A stretch of 64,000 bases of DNA from an uncultured Dehalococcoidia bacterium (GCA_958296115.1 OY282442.1:1088001-1152000); one strand, 5' to 3'. Positions 53,078 to 61,766 are shown, numbered from the stretch's first letter. Program-made: numbers and translations. Notes: generated by a model from the sequence alone, not told the origin.

Positions 53078-53521
53078 CGGCTCGAAGGGGCGTAACCCAA
53101 ACGAGCGCAGATTGAGCTCTGCCAAAACTTGTGGGCATTCATACCGTCGCTGATGTTGGGATGGGACCAGCCGCGGTACGAGAAGGTCGGTCTGCGTTTT
53201 CGGCGTCCCGCCAGGACGACGCAGTGCCAAATGCGTCTCCCCCGTTCCAGGTGCGGACTCTCGGACGACCGGGAGGACCGTAGCCAGCGCAGCCCGACGC
53301 CTTGGCGGGTGGAAGGTCCAAGCGCGAAACGCAGGCGGTCCCGCAAAGGACCGTCAGCCGTCCGGGAAAGTTAGAGGAGGGGCTGCACCCCCAGTGTCGG
53401 CGGGCGATCGACGTCGGCATCCTCGAAGCAAGTACCGGAGTCACTGCCTTGCAAGGCAAACTCATCTCCCGCGAGAGCGGGGGAAACCAGGAGTAGACAG
53501 GGCGCGGGTCGCAAGACCCGC
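53078..53521 (+). ncRNA. Candidate structured non-coding RNA, copy B
   Basis: Predicted hairpins in order: GACGCA/TGCGTC (53218-53237), CTCTCGG/CCGGGAG (53258-53275, loop ACGA), CGCC/GGCG (53298-53307), CGGTCC/GGACCG (53336-53353), GGGG/CCCC (53379-53391), GCCTT/AAGGC (53446-53457) closed by GAGT/ACTC, CCCGC/GCGGG (53468-53481, GAGA loop) and GCGGGTC/GACCCGC (53504-53521, GCAA loop). The part after 53221 is almost invariant between copies; the part before is diverged. A stand-alone omega-RNA (HEARO) of the IscB type is one hypothesis; I cannot confirm it by eye. Confidence 0.6.
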
Positions 53522-53807
53522 CAAGTTACCCTCTCCCTCACGGGGGAAAGGGCCAGGGTGAGGGCATACGCCCCGCCCTGCGCCCCTCCCCCGAAGGGAA
53601 AGGGCTAGGAGACAAGGGCGATTCCCCGCTCTGTCCCTCTCCCCAGACGGGAGAAGGGCCAGGATAAGGGCGATTCCCTCGCAAAAGGAGCCGACCGAGA
53701 CAAAACGAACATAGCCGAAGGCGCCAACAAGGCCCCAGCCTTCATCACCCTCCCCCAACGGGGAGAGACCCAAGGGTGAAGGCAATTCAGCGCGTCCCCC
53801 ATCCCTG

Positions 53808-53832
53808 GAGCGCAGGCGTCCCGCCTGCATCC
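53808..53832. repeat. GAGCGCAGGCGTCCCGCCTGC palindromic repeat
   Basis: An intergenic member of the same palindrome family as at 43385 and 47849. The rest of the stretch to 53940 contains nothing I recognise. Confidence 0.6.
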
Positions 53833-53940
53833 CCATCTTAATTCCCCTCTCCCCACTCACTACTCAACACTCACCACTATCCCCATGGCGTCCCGCCAGC
53901 GCTTCTCCCAATCCCGCAAATCCTGATTCCGGCGCCCACC

Positions 53941-54918
53941 CTAACGGTCGTACACCTCCGGGTTGACGCAGGTCAGCAGCCTCTCGCCCCTAACGCCGTT
54001 GAGCAAGTTGGTCGCCGAAATCCTGGACATCTCGCGCCTCGTGGCAACGCTCGCGCTTGCGATGTGGGGCACGATTACGCAGTTGTCCAGCGTCAGCAGC
54101 GGATCGTCCATCGGTATCGGCTCGGGGTCGGTCACGTCCAGCCCTGCCGCCGCGATCTGCCCGCCCGTGAGCGCCCTGTGCAGCGCAGCCGGATCCACTA
54201 TCGGCCCCCTGGCCGCGTTCACCAGCACGGCGTTCGACTTCATCTTCGAGAATGCGTCGTCGCTGATTAGGTGATGAGTGCTCTCGTCCAGCACCGTATG
54301 AAGCGACACGAAGTCCGACTCCCGAAGCAACGTGTCGAGATCCACGAAAGTCAGCGGGTAGTCCGCCTCCAGGTCCTCACGGGGAGCGATGTCGTAGTAC
54401 AGTATCTTCATGTCGAACCCCAGGCCGCGCTTGGCGACCTCCAACCCGATGCGCCCCATCCCGATGATCCCCAGCGTCGCCCCGTACAGGTCCTGCCCCA
54501 AGTAGTGGAGCGGATGCCACGTCCGCCACTTTCCGGCGCGGACCGCCCGTTCGCTCTCCGTAACCCGCCGCCCCGCCGTCAGCATCAGCGCCAGAGTTGC
54601 GTCAGCAGTGGTCTGCGTCAGCGCTTCCGGAGTATAGCCAACGGGGATCCCCCGCCTGGTCGCCTCCGGAATGTCTATGTTGTTGTATCCGACCGCGATC
54701 TGGCTGATGACCCTGAGCTGCCGCCCCGCGGCGTCCATCAGCTCGCCGTCTATCCCGTCGGTCAGTAGGCACAGCAGCCCGTCAATTCCCCTCACCTTCT
54801 CGAGCAGCGTGTCCCGCGGCGGAGGCAGCTCGTCCTTCCACACCTCGGCGTCGGTCTCCTCCTCGATCTTCTCGATGTACTCCGGGAATATCTCGCGCGA
54901 AACGAACGTGCGGGCCAT
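53941..54918 (-). CDS. D-2-hydroxyacid dehydrogenase (glyoxylate/hydroxypyruvate reductase type)
   Basis: A 325-residue protein. ATG 54918 has GGAG upstream and begins the family N-terminus. It has the Rossmann motif LGIIGMGRIGLEVAKR near residue 148. The catalytic Arg is in NAARGPIVD near 232, Glu in DVTDPEPIP near 262, and His in VIVPHIASAS near 283. The enzymes reduce 2-keto acids such as glyoxylate or hydroxypyruvate with NAD(P)H. It is divergent from the sialidase-like genes. Confidence 0.9.
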   Translation of the reverse strand: MARTFVSREIFPEYIEKIEEETDAEVWKDELPPPRDTLLEKVRGIDGLLCLLTDGIDGELMDAAGRQLRVISQIAVGYNNIDIPEATRRGIPVGYTPEALTQTTADATLALMLTAGRRVTESERAVRAGKWRTWHPLHYLGQDLYGATLGIIGMGRIGLEVAKRGLGFDMKILYYDIAPREDLEADYPLTFVDLDTLLRESDFVSLHTVLDESTHHLISDDAFSKMKSNAVLVNAARGPIVDPAALHRALTGGQIAAAGLDVTDPEPIPMDDPLLTLDNCVIVPHIASASVATRREMSRISATNLLNGVRGERLLTCVNPEVYDR

Positions 54919-54958
54919 TGGATGCTTCTCCGCCTGAGGTTGATTGCGAACTAGCGCC

Positions 54959-54964
54959 ATTGTA
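54959..54964 (-). promoter_or_regulatory. Extended -10 promoter of the dehydrogenase (TGCTACAAT)
   Basis: Minus strand GCGTGCTACAAT, with the TGC extension also seen at prs and hisH. The predicted start leaves a 35-nt leader to ATG 54918. No -35 consensus. Confidence 0.5.
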
Positions 54965-55033
54965 GCACGCCGCCTTGCTCCATAAGCCCATATCCGTGAT
55001 AAGGTATCGGCGATCCCACCGAGGGGGCTAAGA

Positions 55034-56116
55034 ATGGCAGGAATACAGGCGTCGGTCCGCTGGAGCAAGGTCATCTGCAAGCAGCCTGGCAACTACCTGG
55101 GATGGCCGACTATTGCCCGCGCAGGCGACGGCGAACTCCTCGTTGTCTTCTCCGGCGAACGCGAAACACACGTCTGCCCCTACGGCGTGAACCAGCTGAT
55201 ACGGAGCCGCGACGGGGGCGAGACCTGGAGCGACGCCGAAACCATCAACAACTCCCCCTTGGACGACCGCGACACGGGGCTGCTGGTAACCCGGTCGGGC
55301 GCGCTCGTCATCACCTGGTTCACAGGCGTCTCGTACTCTGACCCCCAGAGATACCGCGAACAGTACCCCGCTGAGTACATGTCCTGGCTGCGCCACTGGC
55401 GCAAGATACCCCCGCGCGACAGGGAGCGCTATCACGGACACTGGTCCCGGCGATCCACCGACGGCGGCAAGACCTGGGAACCCCAGGTCGATACGATAGT
55501 AACCGCGCCCCACGGCCCCATACAGCTCGCGGACGGGCGGCTCATGATGGTCGGCAACGCCCGCGTCGAGGGCCGGCCGACTGTCGCTGCCGTCGAGTCG
55601 AGAGACGAGGGCCGATCATGGCGGATGGCAGGGGTCATTCCGATCCCCGAAGACAAGCTCGCCGACGCTCAGTACTTCAACGAGCCGCACCTCGTCGAGC
55701 TCCAAGACCGCAGGATAGTAACCCTGATACGCTACGAACCCACCAAGCGGCGATACGACGAGTGGCACATGCACCAGTCGGAAAGCCTCGACGGGGGCAG
55801 GTCATGGACGTCCGCGCATCGGACCCCCATCTGGGGATGGCCGCCCCACCTGATTCGCTTGGCGAGCGGCGACGCCCTCGTAACCTACGGAATCAGGCGG
55901 CAGCCCTTCGGCGAAAGGGCCTGCCTCAGCCACGACGGCGGGCGGACCTGGGACATCGAGAACGAGATAGTCCTGCGCGACGACGCCCCCAACGGCGACC
56001 TGGGCTACCCGGCCACCGTCGAGATAGAGCCCGGCGAGCTGCTTACCATCTACTACCAGGTCGAGAACGAGGGCGAGAAGACCTGCATCATGGCCACCAG
56101 GTGGAGCCTGGCATAG
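55034..56116 (+). CDS. Sialidase-like (BNR/Asp-box repeat) protein 1
   Basis: A 360-residue six-bladed beta-propeller. Four Asp-boxes are visible: SRDGGETW, STDGGKTW, SLDGGRSW and SHDGGRTW. No signal peptide is present, so it is probably cytoplasmic or exported by another route. The Arg triad and Tyr/Glu pair of true sialidases cannot be placed with confidence, so a neuraminidase function should not be assumed; many such proteins act on other glycans. The next gene is a homologue 26 bp downstream. Confidence 0.82.
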   Translation: MAGIQASVRWSKVICKQPGNYLGWPTIARAGDGELLVVFSGERETHVCPYGVNQLIRSRDGGETWSDAETINNSPLDDRDTGLLVTRSGALVITWFTGVSYSDPQRYREQYPAEYMSWLRHWRKIPPRDRERYHGHWSRRSTDGGKTWEPQVDTIVTAPHGPIQLADGRLMMVGNARVEGRPTVAAVESRDEGRSWRMAGVIPIPEDKLADAQYFNEPHLVELQDRRIVTLIRYEPTKRRYDEWHMHQSESLDGGRSWTSAHRTPIWGWPPHLIRLASGDALVTYGIRRQPFGERACLSHDGGRTWDIENEIVLRDDAPNGDLGYPATVEIEPGELLTIYYQVENEGEKTCIMATRWSLA

Positions 56117-56141
56117 CGTCCGGGCAAGAAGGGAGGACGCC

Positions 56142-57242
56142 GTGTACTTCAAGAGAGAAATCCCCGTATTCAGCGCAGTGTACCGCCCCCTGCCGGTCAA
56201 GCGGTACGTCATGACCACGATGGGCGGGTTCTGGCCCGCGCTGCACAAGCTGCCCAACGGCCACCTCGGCGTCGTAACGCGGGACGGCGACTTCCACATC
56301 GGCGAGCGCGGCAGGCTCGTGTTCGTGTCCTCTCCCGACGGCGGCGAGTCGTGGAGCCATGCCTCCGTCATCTCCGACGTTGGCCCGGACGACAGGAACC
56401 CCGCGTTCGGCGTCGCTGCCGACGGCGCGCTGCTGGCCTGCTTCATCAGGGCCGACAGGTACGTAGACGGCAGATGGACGCCCGACAAGGACCGGGGCGG
56501 ATATACGGCGATGTGGATGTCCCGCTCCACGGACAACGGCGCGACGTGGAGCGAGGCCGAGCTCGTGAACGGCCAGGGCAACGAGATCTGGAGCTACACC
56601 GCAAGGACCGGCCCTGACGACCACCACCGATACGCATCGGCCTTCAACAAGATGCTCACCCTGCCCGACGGCGCGATGCTCATGGCATACGGCATCAGTA
56701 CCACCGAAAGGCCCAGGCAGGCGGGCGGCTCCTTCCTCGTCCGGTCCTCGGACCACGGACGCACTTGGACGGACTGCGTCACCCTGGGCGAGGGATACGG
56801 AGAGCCGGCCCTGTGCCACCTCGGCGGCGACCGGCTCTTGGTCATGCTTCGGGGAACCGAGGAGGGCGCAACCGGGTTGTGGCAAACCACGTCCGACGAC
56901 GCAGGGCGCAGCTGGACGCAGCCCATCCGAATCACGGACGACCAGGAGCACCCCGGCGACGTCATACGGCTGCAGGACGGCCGGCTGCTGCTGACCTACG
57001 GCCGCCGTGTCGCGCCTTACGGCGTACACGGAATGCTCAGTGGCGACGACGGCAAGACCTGGGACACCGACCGCAAATTGCTCCTGGTAGGCGACGTCGG
57101 CGACCGGGACTGCGGATACCCCAGCTCCGTCCAGCTCGACGACGGCAGAATCGTCACCGTCTATTACGCCTGGAGCATCCTCGACGACTCCAGGATGGGG
57201 GTGTACGGCGGCTCGCTCATATACCGCCCCGAAGACCTGTGA
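56142..57242 (+). CDS. Sialidase-like (BNR/Asp-box repeat) protein 2
   Basis: 366 residues, a homologue of the preceding gene with Asp-boxes SPDGGESW, STDNGATW, SSDHGRTW and SGDDGKTW. The pair probably arose by duplication and is co-transcribed. No signal peptide. A glycan-processing role is likely but the substrate is unknown. Confidence 0.82.
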   Translation: MYFKREIPVFSAVYRPLPVKRYVMTTMGGFWPALHKLPNGHLGVVTRDGDFHIGERGRLVFVSSPDGGESWSHASVISDVGPDDRNPAFGVAADGALLACFIRADRYVDGRWTPDKDRGGYTAMWMSRSTDNGATWSEAELVNGQGNEIWSYTARTGPDDHHRYASAFNKMLTLPDGAMLMAYGISTTERPRQAGGSFLVRSSDHGRTWTDCVTLGEGYGEPALCHLGGDRLLVMLRGTEEGATGLWQTTSDDAGRSWTQPIRITDDQEHPGDVIRLQDGRLLLTYGRRVAPYGVHGMLSGDDGKTWDTDRKLLLVGDVGDRDCGYPSSVQLDDGRIVTVYYAWSILDDSRMGVYGGSLIYRPEDL

Positions 57243-57296
57243 GCGATTGCCGCCAGATCCGGGATTCCCGCGCCCCCAGTACTCCGTCCATTAGAT

Positions 57297-57369
57297 ATGA
57301 CGGGTAGGCAGTCCCGCCTTATCCCCTCTCCCGTCAAGGGAGAGGGCTAGGGTGAGGGTGATTCAGGAT
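57297..57369 (+). repeat. ATGACGGGTAGGCAG REP-like element, left of amidase
   Basis: The same unit as at 27719: ATGACGGGTAGGCAGTCCCG, then a CTCTCCCGTCAAGGGAGAG palindrome, then CTAGGGTGAGGGTGATTCAGG. An inverted copy lies on the other side of the amidase at 58827-58898. Confidence 0.75.
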
Positions 57370-57403
57370 GCCAAACTACATTGAACCAGTACCAGGGAGG
57401 AAT

Positions 57404-58786
57404 ATGAGCGAAGAATTGTTGACGCTCGATGCCGTTGGGCTTGCGGAGGGTATCCGCGCCCGGCAGGTTTCACCCGTCGAAGCGCTGGGCGCGTGCCTAG
57501 ACCAGATAGAGGCGCTGAACCCTAGGCTCAACGCCATCGTTACGATGGTGGATGGGGCGATGGAGCGAGCCCGCCAGGCCGAGGACGCCGTTATGCGGGG
57601 AGAATCCTGGGGACCCCTGCACGGCGTGCCCTTTACCGTCAAGGACTGCATAGACACGGCCGGCATAAGGACCACCGGCGGGTCGCTCATATTCGAGCGC
57701 AACGTGCCCGACGAGAACGCAACGGTCGTAACTCGCCTCCTGGAAGCCGGCGGCGTCATGATGGCCAAGACGAACCTGCCTGAGTTCGCCCTCTGGTGGG
57801 AGACCGACAACCGGCTGTTCGGCAGGACGAACAACCCTTGGGACGAGAGCCGCACGCCGGGCGGGTCCAGCGGAGGCGAGGCGGCAGCGGTCTCCAGCCG
57901 AATGTCGCCCCTGGGAATCGGCAGCGACGTCGGCGGTTCCATACGCGAGCCCGCGAGCTACTGCGGCATCGTGGGCCTGAAGGCAACCCACGGGCGCATC
58001 CCGCTGACAGGGCACTGGCCGGATGTGCTCCTCCGCTACATGCACGTCGGGCCGCTGACGAGGACGGCCCGCGATGCCGCGCTCGCCCTCTCCATCCTAT
58101 CGGGAGCCGATGGCGCGGACCCTTACGCGCTGCCCGCGCCGCCGCCCGACGTGGACCTCGAACGACCACTGGGCAAGCTGCGGATAGCGTACTGCCCGGA
58201 GGGGCCTTTCGCCCCGGTGTCCGCCGACGTGCGTCAGACCGTCAGCCGCGCGGCCAGCGCATTCGAAGAGATGGGGCATCACGTCGAGCTGGTCTCACTG
58301 GAGTCGTGGAACGAGTTGTCGGGCCAGGCTATCTCCGATGCCATCTACGCCGCCGAAGGCCGCCACTGGCTCACTCCCATCGTCGAGGGCAAGGAGGATA
58401 TGCTTGCCGCGCCGATTCGCCGCCGCCTGGCAGCGCCCGCGCCGTCCATGCAGGAGTACCAGGAGGCGGTTGCGGACTGCGAGCTGCTGCGGCAGGATGC
58501 GGCCAGACTCTTCGCCGCCTACGACCTGCTCCTCTGTCCGTCCACGCCGATTCCGGCGCACCCCCACGGCGCCGCAAAGATCGACGTAGATGGGGTGTCG
58601 GTCGTCGGGCGCAATGCGCTGAGGGCCACCATACCGTTCGACCTGACTGGCTCCCCAGCGGTTTCGGTCCCCTTCGGACGCAGCTCGGACGGCCTGCCCA
58701 TCGGCGTCCAGCTCGTAGGCCGCCACCTGGACGAGGCGACCGCGCTCCGAGCGGCGGCAGCCCTAGAAGAGGCAGGTTCCACCTGA
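57404..58786 (+). CDS. Amidase (amidase-signature family)
   Basis: 460 residues from ATG 57404, with GGGAGG at good spacing; the upstream in-frame ATG lies in the repeat. The catalytic Lys is in VPFTVKDCID near residue 76, the cis-Ser in TPGGSSGGEAAAV near 152, and the nucleophile in GSDVGGSIREPA near 175. The overall form is close to fatty-acid-amide-hydrolase-like and aryl-amide hydrolases. It is flanked by inverted copies of one repeat. Confidence 0.88.
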   Translation: MSEELLTLDAVGLAEGIRARQVSPVEALGACLDQIEALNPRLNAIVTMVDGAMERARQAEDAVMRGESWGPLHGVPFTVKDCIDTAGIRTTGGSLIFERNVPDENATVVTRLLEAGGVMMAKTNLPEFALWWETDNRLFGRTNNPWDESRTPGGSSGGEAAAVSSRMSPLGIGSDVGGSIREPASYCGIVGLKATHGRIPLTGHWPDVLLRYMHVGPLTRTARDAALALSILSGADGADPYALPAPPPDVDLERPLGKLRIAYCPEGPFAPVSADVRQTVSRAASAFEEMGHHVELVSLESWNELSGQAISDAIYAAEGRHWLTPIVEGKEDMLAAPIRRRLAAPAPSMQEYQEAVADCELLRQDAARLFAAYDLLLCPSTPIPAHPHGAAKIDVDGVSVVGRNALRATIPFDLTGSPAVSVPFGRSSDGLPIGVQLVGRHLDEATALRAAAALEEAGST

Positions 58787-58826
58787 TTCCAAGCCGTTTC
58801 ACCGGATCCAGCTGTAGGTTTTAGCG

Positions 58827-58898
58827 TCCTGAATCACCCTCACCCTAGCCCTCTCCAGTCAAGGGAGAGGGGATAATGCAGGACTGCCTACCCGTCAT
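58827..58898 (-). repeat. ATGACGGGTAGGCAG REP-like element, right of amidase (inverted)
   Basis: Read on the minus strand: ATGACGGGTAGGCAGTCCTG, CATTATCCCCTCTCC, the palindrome, then CTAGGGTGAGGGTGATTCAGG. It differs from the left copy at a handful of positions. It also separates the convergent amidase and hisIE genes. Confidence 0.75.
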
Positions 58899-58915
58899 AT
58901 TTAAATGGACGGGGA

Positions 58916-59560
58916 CTACTTTCGCCTTGACCGGAGGTGGGCGTATACGTCCTCGGGCTTGCCGCCGTTCGCCGACAGTAGGACCAGCAGGTGGTACAGC
59001 AGATCAGCCGCCTCGCGGGCCAGCGCGTCCTTGTCGAGCTTCACGCCCGCGATGACGGACTCGCCTGCCTCCTCGATAACCTTCTGGCCTATTCGGTCCA
59101 CGCCGCCCCTGAACAACTCGGTAGTGTAGCTGCCCTCCGGAAGGCTCCGCCTGCGGTCCTGGATGACAGAAAATAGCTCGTCGAGGATTCCGGGCCCCGT
59201 GTCGGCATGTTCGAAGCCGGGCAGCTCTTCCAGGGCCGTGAAGAAGCAGACTCGCTCCCCCGTGTGGCATATCGGGCCGTCGGGGTCCACCTGCAGCAGG
59301 ATGACGTCGGCGTCGCAGTCGATGGACGCGGACCTGACGCGCATGTAGTTGCCGGACACCTCGCCCTTGTGCCAGAGGTCGGCTCGGCTGCGGCTATAGA
59401 ACCAGACGTCGCCGCCCTCCAGCGTCCGCTTGAGCGCGCCAGGGCTCATGTAGCCCAGCATGATGACCTCTTTGGTATCCGCGTTCTGGGCTATCGCCGG
59501 CACGAGCCCCTTGTCGTCCAGCCTGACCCGCTTCTCTTTGTCCAATTCGCCGCTTCCCAT
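58916..59560 (-). CDS. hisIE: Bifunctional phosphoribosyl-AMP cyclohydrolase / phosphoribosyl-ATP pyrophosphatase
   Basis: A 214-residue fusion. The HisI half has SIDCDADVILLQVDPDGPIC and HTGERVCFF, with the zinc/metal-binding Asp and Cys residues. The HisE half begins LFSVIQDRRRSLPEGSYT and has KVIEEAGESVIAG, the metal-binding helix. The two carry out the second and third steps of histidine synthesis. ATG 59560 follows the hisF stop by 2 bp; the longer open frame upstream is a shadow of hisF. Confidence 0.95.
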   Translation of the reverse strand: MGSGELDKEKRVRLDDKGLVPAIAQNADTKEVIMLGYMSPGALKRTLEGGDVWFYSRSRADLWHKGEVSGNYMRVRSASIDCDADVILLQVDPDGPICHTGERVCFFTALEELPGFEHADTGPGILDELFSVIQDRRRSLPEGSYTTELFRGGVDRIGQKVIEEAGESVIAGVKLDKDALAREAADLLYHLLVLLSANGGKPEDVYAHLRSRRK

Positions 59561-59562
59561 TC

Positions 59563-60378
59563 TCAATTCGCCATTCTGACCGGCAGGCCACGCCTGGCAA
59601 GGTACTCCTTGACCTCGCCGATCCTGATCTTGCCGAAGTGGAATATGCTCGCCGCTAGGATTGCGTCGGCCTTCCCCGCGGTCGCCGCCTCGTACAGGTG
59701 CTCCATCTCTCCCGCGCCGCCGCTGGCGATGACCGGCGTCGTGACGGCCTCCGAGACCGCGCGGAGCAGGTCCAGGTCGTATCCCGCCTGCTGCCCGTCC
59801 GTGTCCATGCTCGTTACCAGCAGCTCGCCCGCGCCCAGGTCCACGGCCCGACTGGCCCACCTCACGGCATCGATCCCCGTCGGCCTCCGCCCGCCGTGAG
59901 TGTACACCTCCCAGGTGGAGCCTTCATCGAGGGCAAGGCTCGCATCCACGCCGTTCGAGGGAGCGCCGCGCTCTTCGACGCGCTTGGCGTCGAGGGCGAC
60001 CACGATGCACTGGCAGCCAAAGTGTGCTGACGCCTCGGCGACGAGGCTTGGGTTCCGGACTGCCGCCGTGTTGAGCGAGACCTTGTCGGCCCCGGCCTCC
60101 AGCAGGCCCCTGACGTCTTCTACTGAGCGTACTCCGCCGCCCACGGTCAGCGGTATGAAGACCTGCTCGGAGACCTGCTTCACGATGTCTATCATTATCC
60201 CGCGCGAGTCGGAGCTGGCCGTGATGTCCAGGAATACGAGCTCGTCGGCGCCCTCGCGGTCGTAGAGCGCCGCGAGCTCGGCGGGGTCGCCGGCGTCCCG
60301 TATATCTACGAAGCTGACGCCCTTGACCACGCGCCCGCGGTCGACGTCCAGGCACGGTATGATCCGTTTCGTCAGCAA
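59563..60378 (-). CDS. hisF: Imidazole glycerol phosphate synthase, cyclase subunit
   Basis: A 271-residue TIM barrel from TTG 60378. [17 protein letters not shown] carries the first catalytic Asp, and [15 protein letters not shown] the second. [13 protein letters not shown] and [11 protein letters not shown] are the phosphate-binding loops. With HisH it makes imidazole glycerol phosphate and AICAR. It overlaps the hisA stop by 7 bp. Confidence 0.96.
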   Translation of the reverse strand: MLTKRIIPCLDVDRGRVVKGVSFVDIRDAGDPAELAALYDREGADELVFLDITASSDSRGIMIDIVKQVSEQVFIPLTVGGGVRSVEDVRGLLEAGADKVSLNTAAVRNPSLVAEASAHFGCQCIVVALDAKRVEERGAPSNGVDASLALDEGSTWEVYTHGGRRPTGIDAVRWASRAVDLGAGELLVTSMDTDGQQAGYDLDLLRAVSEAVTTPVIASGGAGEMEHLYEAATAGKADAILAASIFHFGKIRIGEVKEYLARRGLPVRMAN

Positions 60379-61118
60379 CCGGGCCGCCTCCTAGCCGAGT
60401 GTTGATTTGCCGCGGCGATGGCCTGTCCCAGGTCCACGTCCCCCGTGTACACGGCGGTCCCGACTATCGCGCCCTCGACGGGAATCTCCGCGAGCCTGGA
60501 CACGTGCTCGACCGACGAGACGCCTCCTGCGACCAGCGCCTTCATGCGCGTCGCCGCGGCCAGGTCTTCGACCGCGCGGAAGTTCGGCTCGGTGAGGGTG
60601 CCGTCCCTCGATATGTCCGTATAGACGATGCGCTCCACCCCGGCCGCCTCTAGGTCCCGGACGAGCTCGATGGCCGAGGCTCCGCTCTCGCGCGTCCAGC
60701 CGCGGAGGGCGACCCGGCCATCTCGCGCGTCGACGCTGACCACGAGCGATTCGCCGCCAAGCTCATGCGCCAGGCGCTCGACCAGGCCAGGATCTTCCAC
60801 GGCTGCCGTGCCGACTACCACTCGGTCGATGCCGCGCGCGATGGCGCTCCGCGCCGAGGCCACGTCCCGGACGCCTCCGCCGTACTGTACCGGAACGGGA
60901 ACCGAGCGCGCGATCATCTCGACCACACCGATGTTGACGGCCTGGCCGGTCCGCGCGCCGTCCAAGTCCACCACGTGCAGACGGGCGGCGCCCCGCTCTA
61001 CCCAGAGCGCCGCCATTTCGGCGGGGGAGTCGGAGAAGACCGTCTCGCGGTCGTAGTCGCCCTGGAACAGGCGCACGCACCGCCCGCCCCGGATGTCTAT
61101 TGCAGGGATGACTTCCAT
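60372..61118 (-). CDS. hisA: Phosphoribosylformimino-AICAR ribotide isomerase
   Basis: A 248-residue TIM barrel related to His[21 protein letters not shown] contains the first catalytic Asp, and [14 protein letters not shown] the second. [11 protein letters not shown] and [11 protein letters not shown] bind phosphate. It starts 6 bp after the hisH stop. Confidence 0.96.
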   Translation of the reverse strand: MEVIPAIDIRGGRCVRLFQGDYDRETVFSDSPAEMAALWVERGAARLHVVDLDGARTGQAVNIGVVEMIARSVPVPVQYGGGVRDVASARSAIARGIDRVVVGTAAVEDPGLVERLAHELGGESLVVSVDARDGRVALRGWTRESGASAIELVRDLEAAGVERIVYTDISRDGTLTEPNFRAVEDLAAATRMKALVAGGVSSVEHVSRLAEIPVEGAIVGTAVYTGDVDLGQAIAAANQHSARRRPGC

Positions 61119-61124
61119 CGCCGA

Positions 61125-61754
61125 TTACGCGCCTCGCTCCACGAGTTTGACGAAGTTCTTGTACAGCGTCAGCCCGGCCTCGCCGCTCTTCTCCGGGTGA
61201 AACTGCACCGCCGCGACGTTGCCCCAGCCCAATGCCGAGCAGAACTCCACCCCGTAAGTCGTCTCCCCGGCCACCAGGGCCTTGTCCTCAGGGTCGGCGT
61301 AGTAGCTGTGTACGAAATAGAAGTACGAGCCGTCGCGCACGCCCTCGAACACGGGGTGGTCCTGCCGAAAGCTGACCCGGTTCCATCCCATGTGGGGCGT
61401 CTTGCAGCCCGGCGGGAGCCGGCGCACCCAGCCTTCCAGGAGACCGAGGCCAGGCTCGACGCCCTCGTCGGAGCCTTCCAGCAGGAGCTGCAGCCCCAAA
61501 CATACGCCCATGAAGGGCCTGCCGCTGTGTACGAATTCGCGTATCGGCTCGACCAGGCCGAGCGCTCTCAGGTGGCGCATGGAGGAATCGTTCGCGCCCT
61601 GGCCGGGGAATACCATCGCGTCCGCAGCGCCTATCCGGTCGCGGTCGCTCGTGACCACGGCCCTCGCGCCGAACCGCTCCAGCGCCTTCTGGACGCTGCG
61701 GAGATTGCCGGCCTGGTAGTCCACTATCGCCACGTATTTATCGTTGAGGGACAC
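61125..61754 (-). CDS. hisH: Imidazole glycerol phosphate synthase, glutaminase subunit
   Basis: About 209 residues. GTG 61754 is preferred; GTG 61772 is possible. It is a class I glutaminase: nucleophile Cys in FMGVCLGLQLL near residue 80, and the His-Glu pair in VQFHPEKSG near 187. VDYQAGNLRSV is the usual N-terminus. It supplies ammonia to HisF. A -10-like TGCTACGAT lies only 6 nt before the preferred start, so the message may be leaderless. Confidence 0.95.
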   Translation of the reverse strand: MSLNDKYVAIVDYQAGNLRSVQKALERFGARAVVTSDRDRIGAADAMVFPGQGANDSSMRHLRALGLVEPIREFVHSGRPFMGVCLGLQLLLEGSDEGVEPGLGLLEGWVRRLPPGCKTPHMGWNRVSFRQDHPVFEGVRDGSYFYFVHSYYADPEDKALVAGETTYGVEFCSALGWGNVAAVQFHPEKSGEAGLTLYKNFVKLVERGA

Positions 61755-61760
61755 CCGAAC

Positions 61761-61766
61761 ATCGTA
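61761..61766 (-). promoter_or_regulatory. Extended -10 promoter of the his operon (TGCTACGAT)
   Basis: Minus strand GCGTGTGCTACGAT, sharing GCGTGTGCTA with the prs promoter. The expected start site is at or next to GTG 61754. Confidence 0.45.

Larger units (their letters stand above)
52950..53800 (+). repeat. 0.85-kb repeat element, copy B
   Basis: The inverted counterpart of 11395-12265. It runs from a CCCTCTCCC palindrome and ATTGCCCC repeats, through a promoter and structured RNA region, to several GGGAGAGGG-type palindromes, the shared GAGACAAAACGAACATAG at about 53696 and a last palindrome near 53750. It is followed by a GAGCGCAGGCGTCCCGCCTGC unit at 53808. The whole gap 52896-53940 contains no credible protein gene. 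Confidence 0.85.

Noticed and set aside
53302-53496. A 64-codon open frame conserved in both copies of the repeat element (also 11722-11916 on the minus strand)
   Set aside because: It begins with TTG, has no ribosome site, lies in a region full of hairpins, and the differences between copies fall in adjacent codons that change amino acids rather than in silent positions. Conservation is better explained by RNA structure.
53078-53521. Identification of the structured RNA as RNase P, tmRNA, SRP RNA, 6S RNA or a group II intron
   Set aside because: None of the universal sequence signatures (RNase P conserved regions, tmRNA acceptor-like ends, SRP tetraloop domain, intron domain V) could be found by eye, and no intron-encoded protein is present.
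55034-57242. Annotation of the two BNR genes as true sialidases (neuraminidases)
   Set aside because: Asp-boxes are clear, but the catalytic Arg triad, Tyr and Glu could not be placed, and no signal peptide is present; only the fold family is supported.
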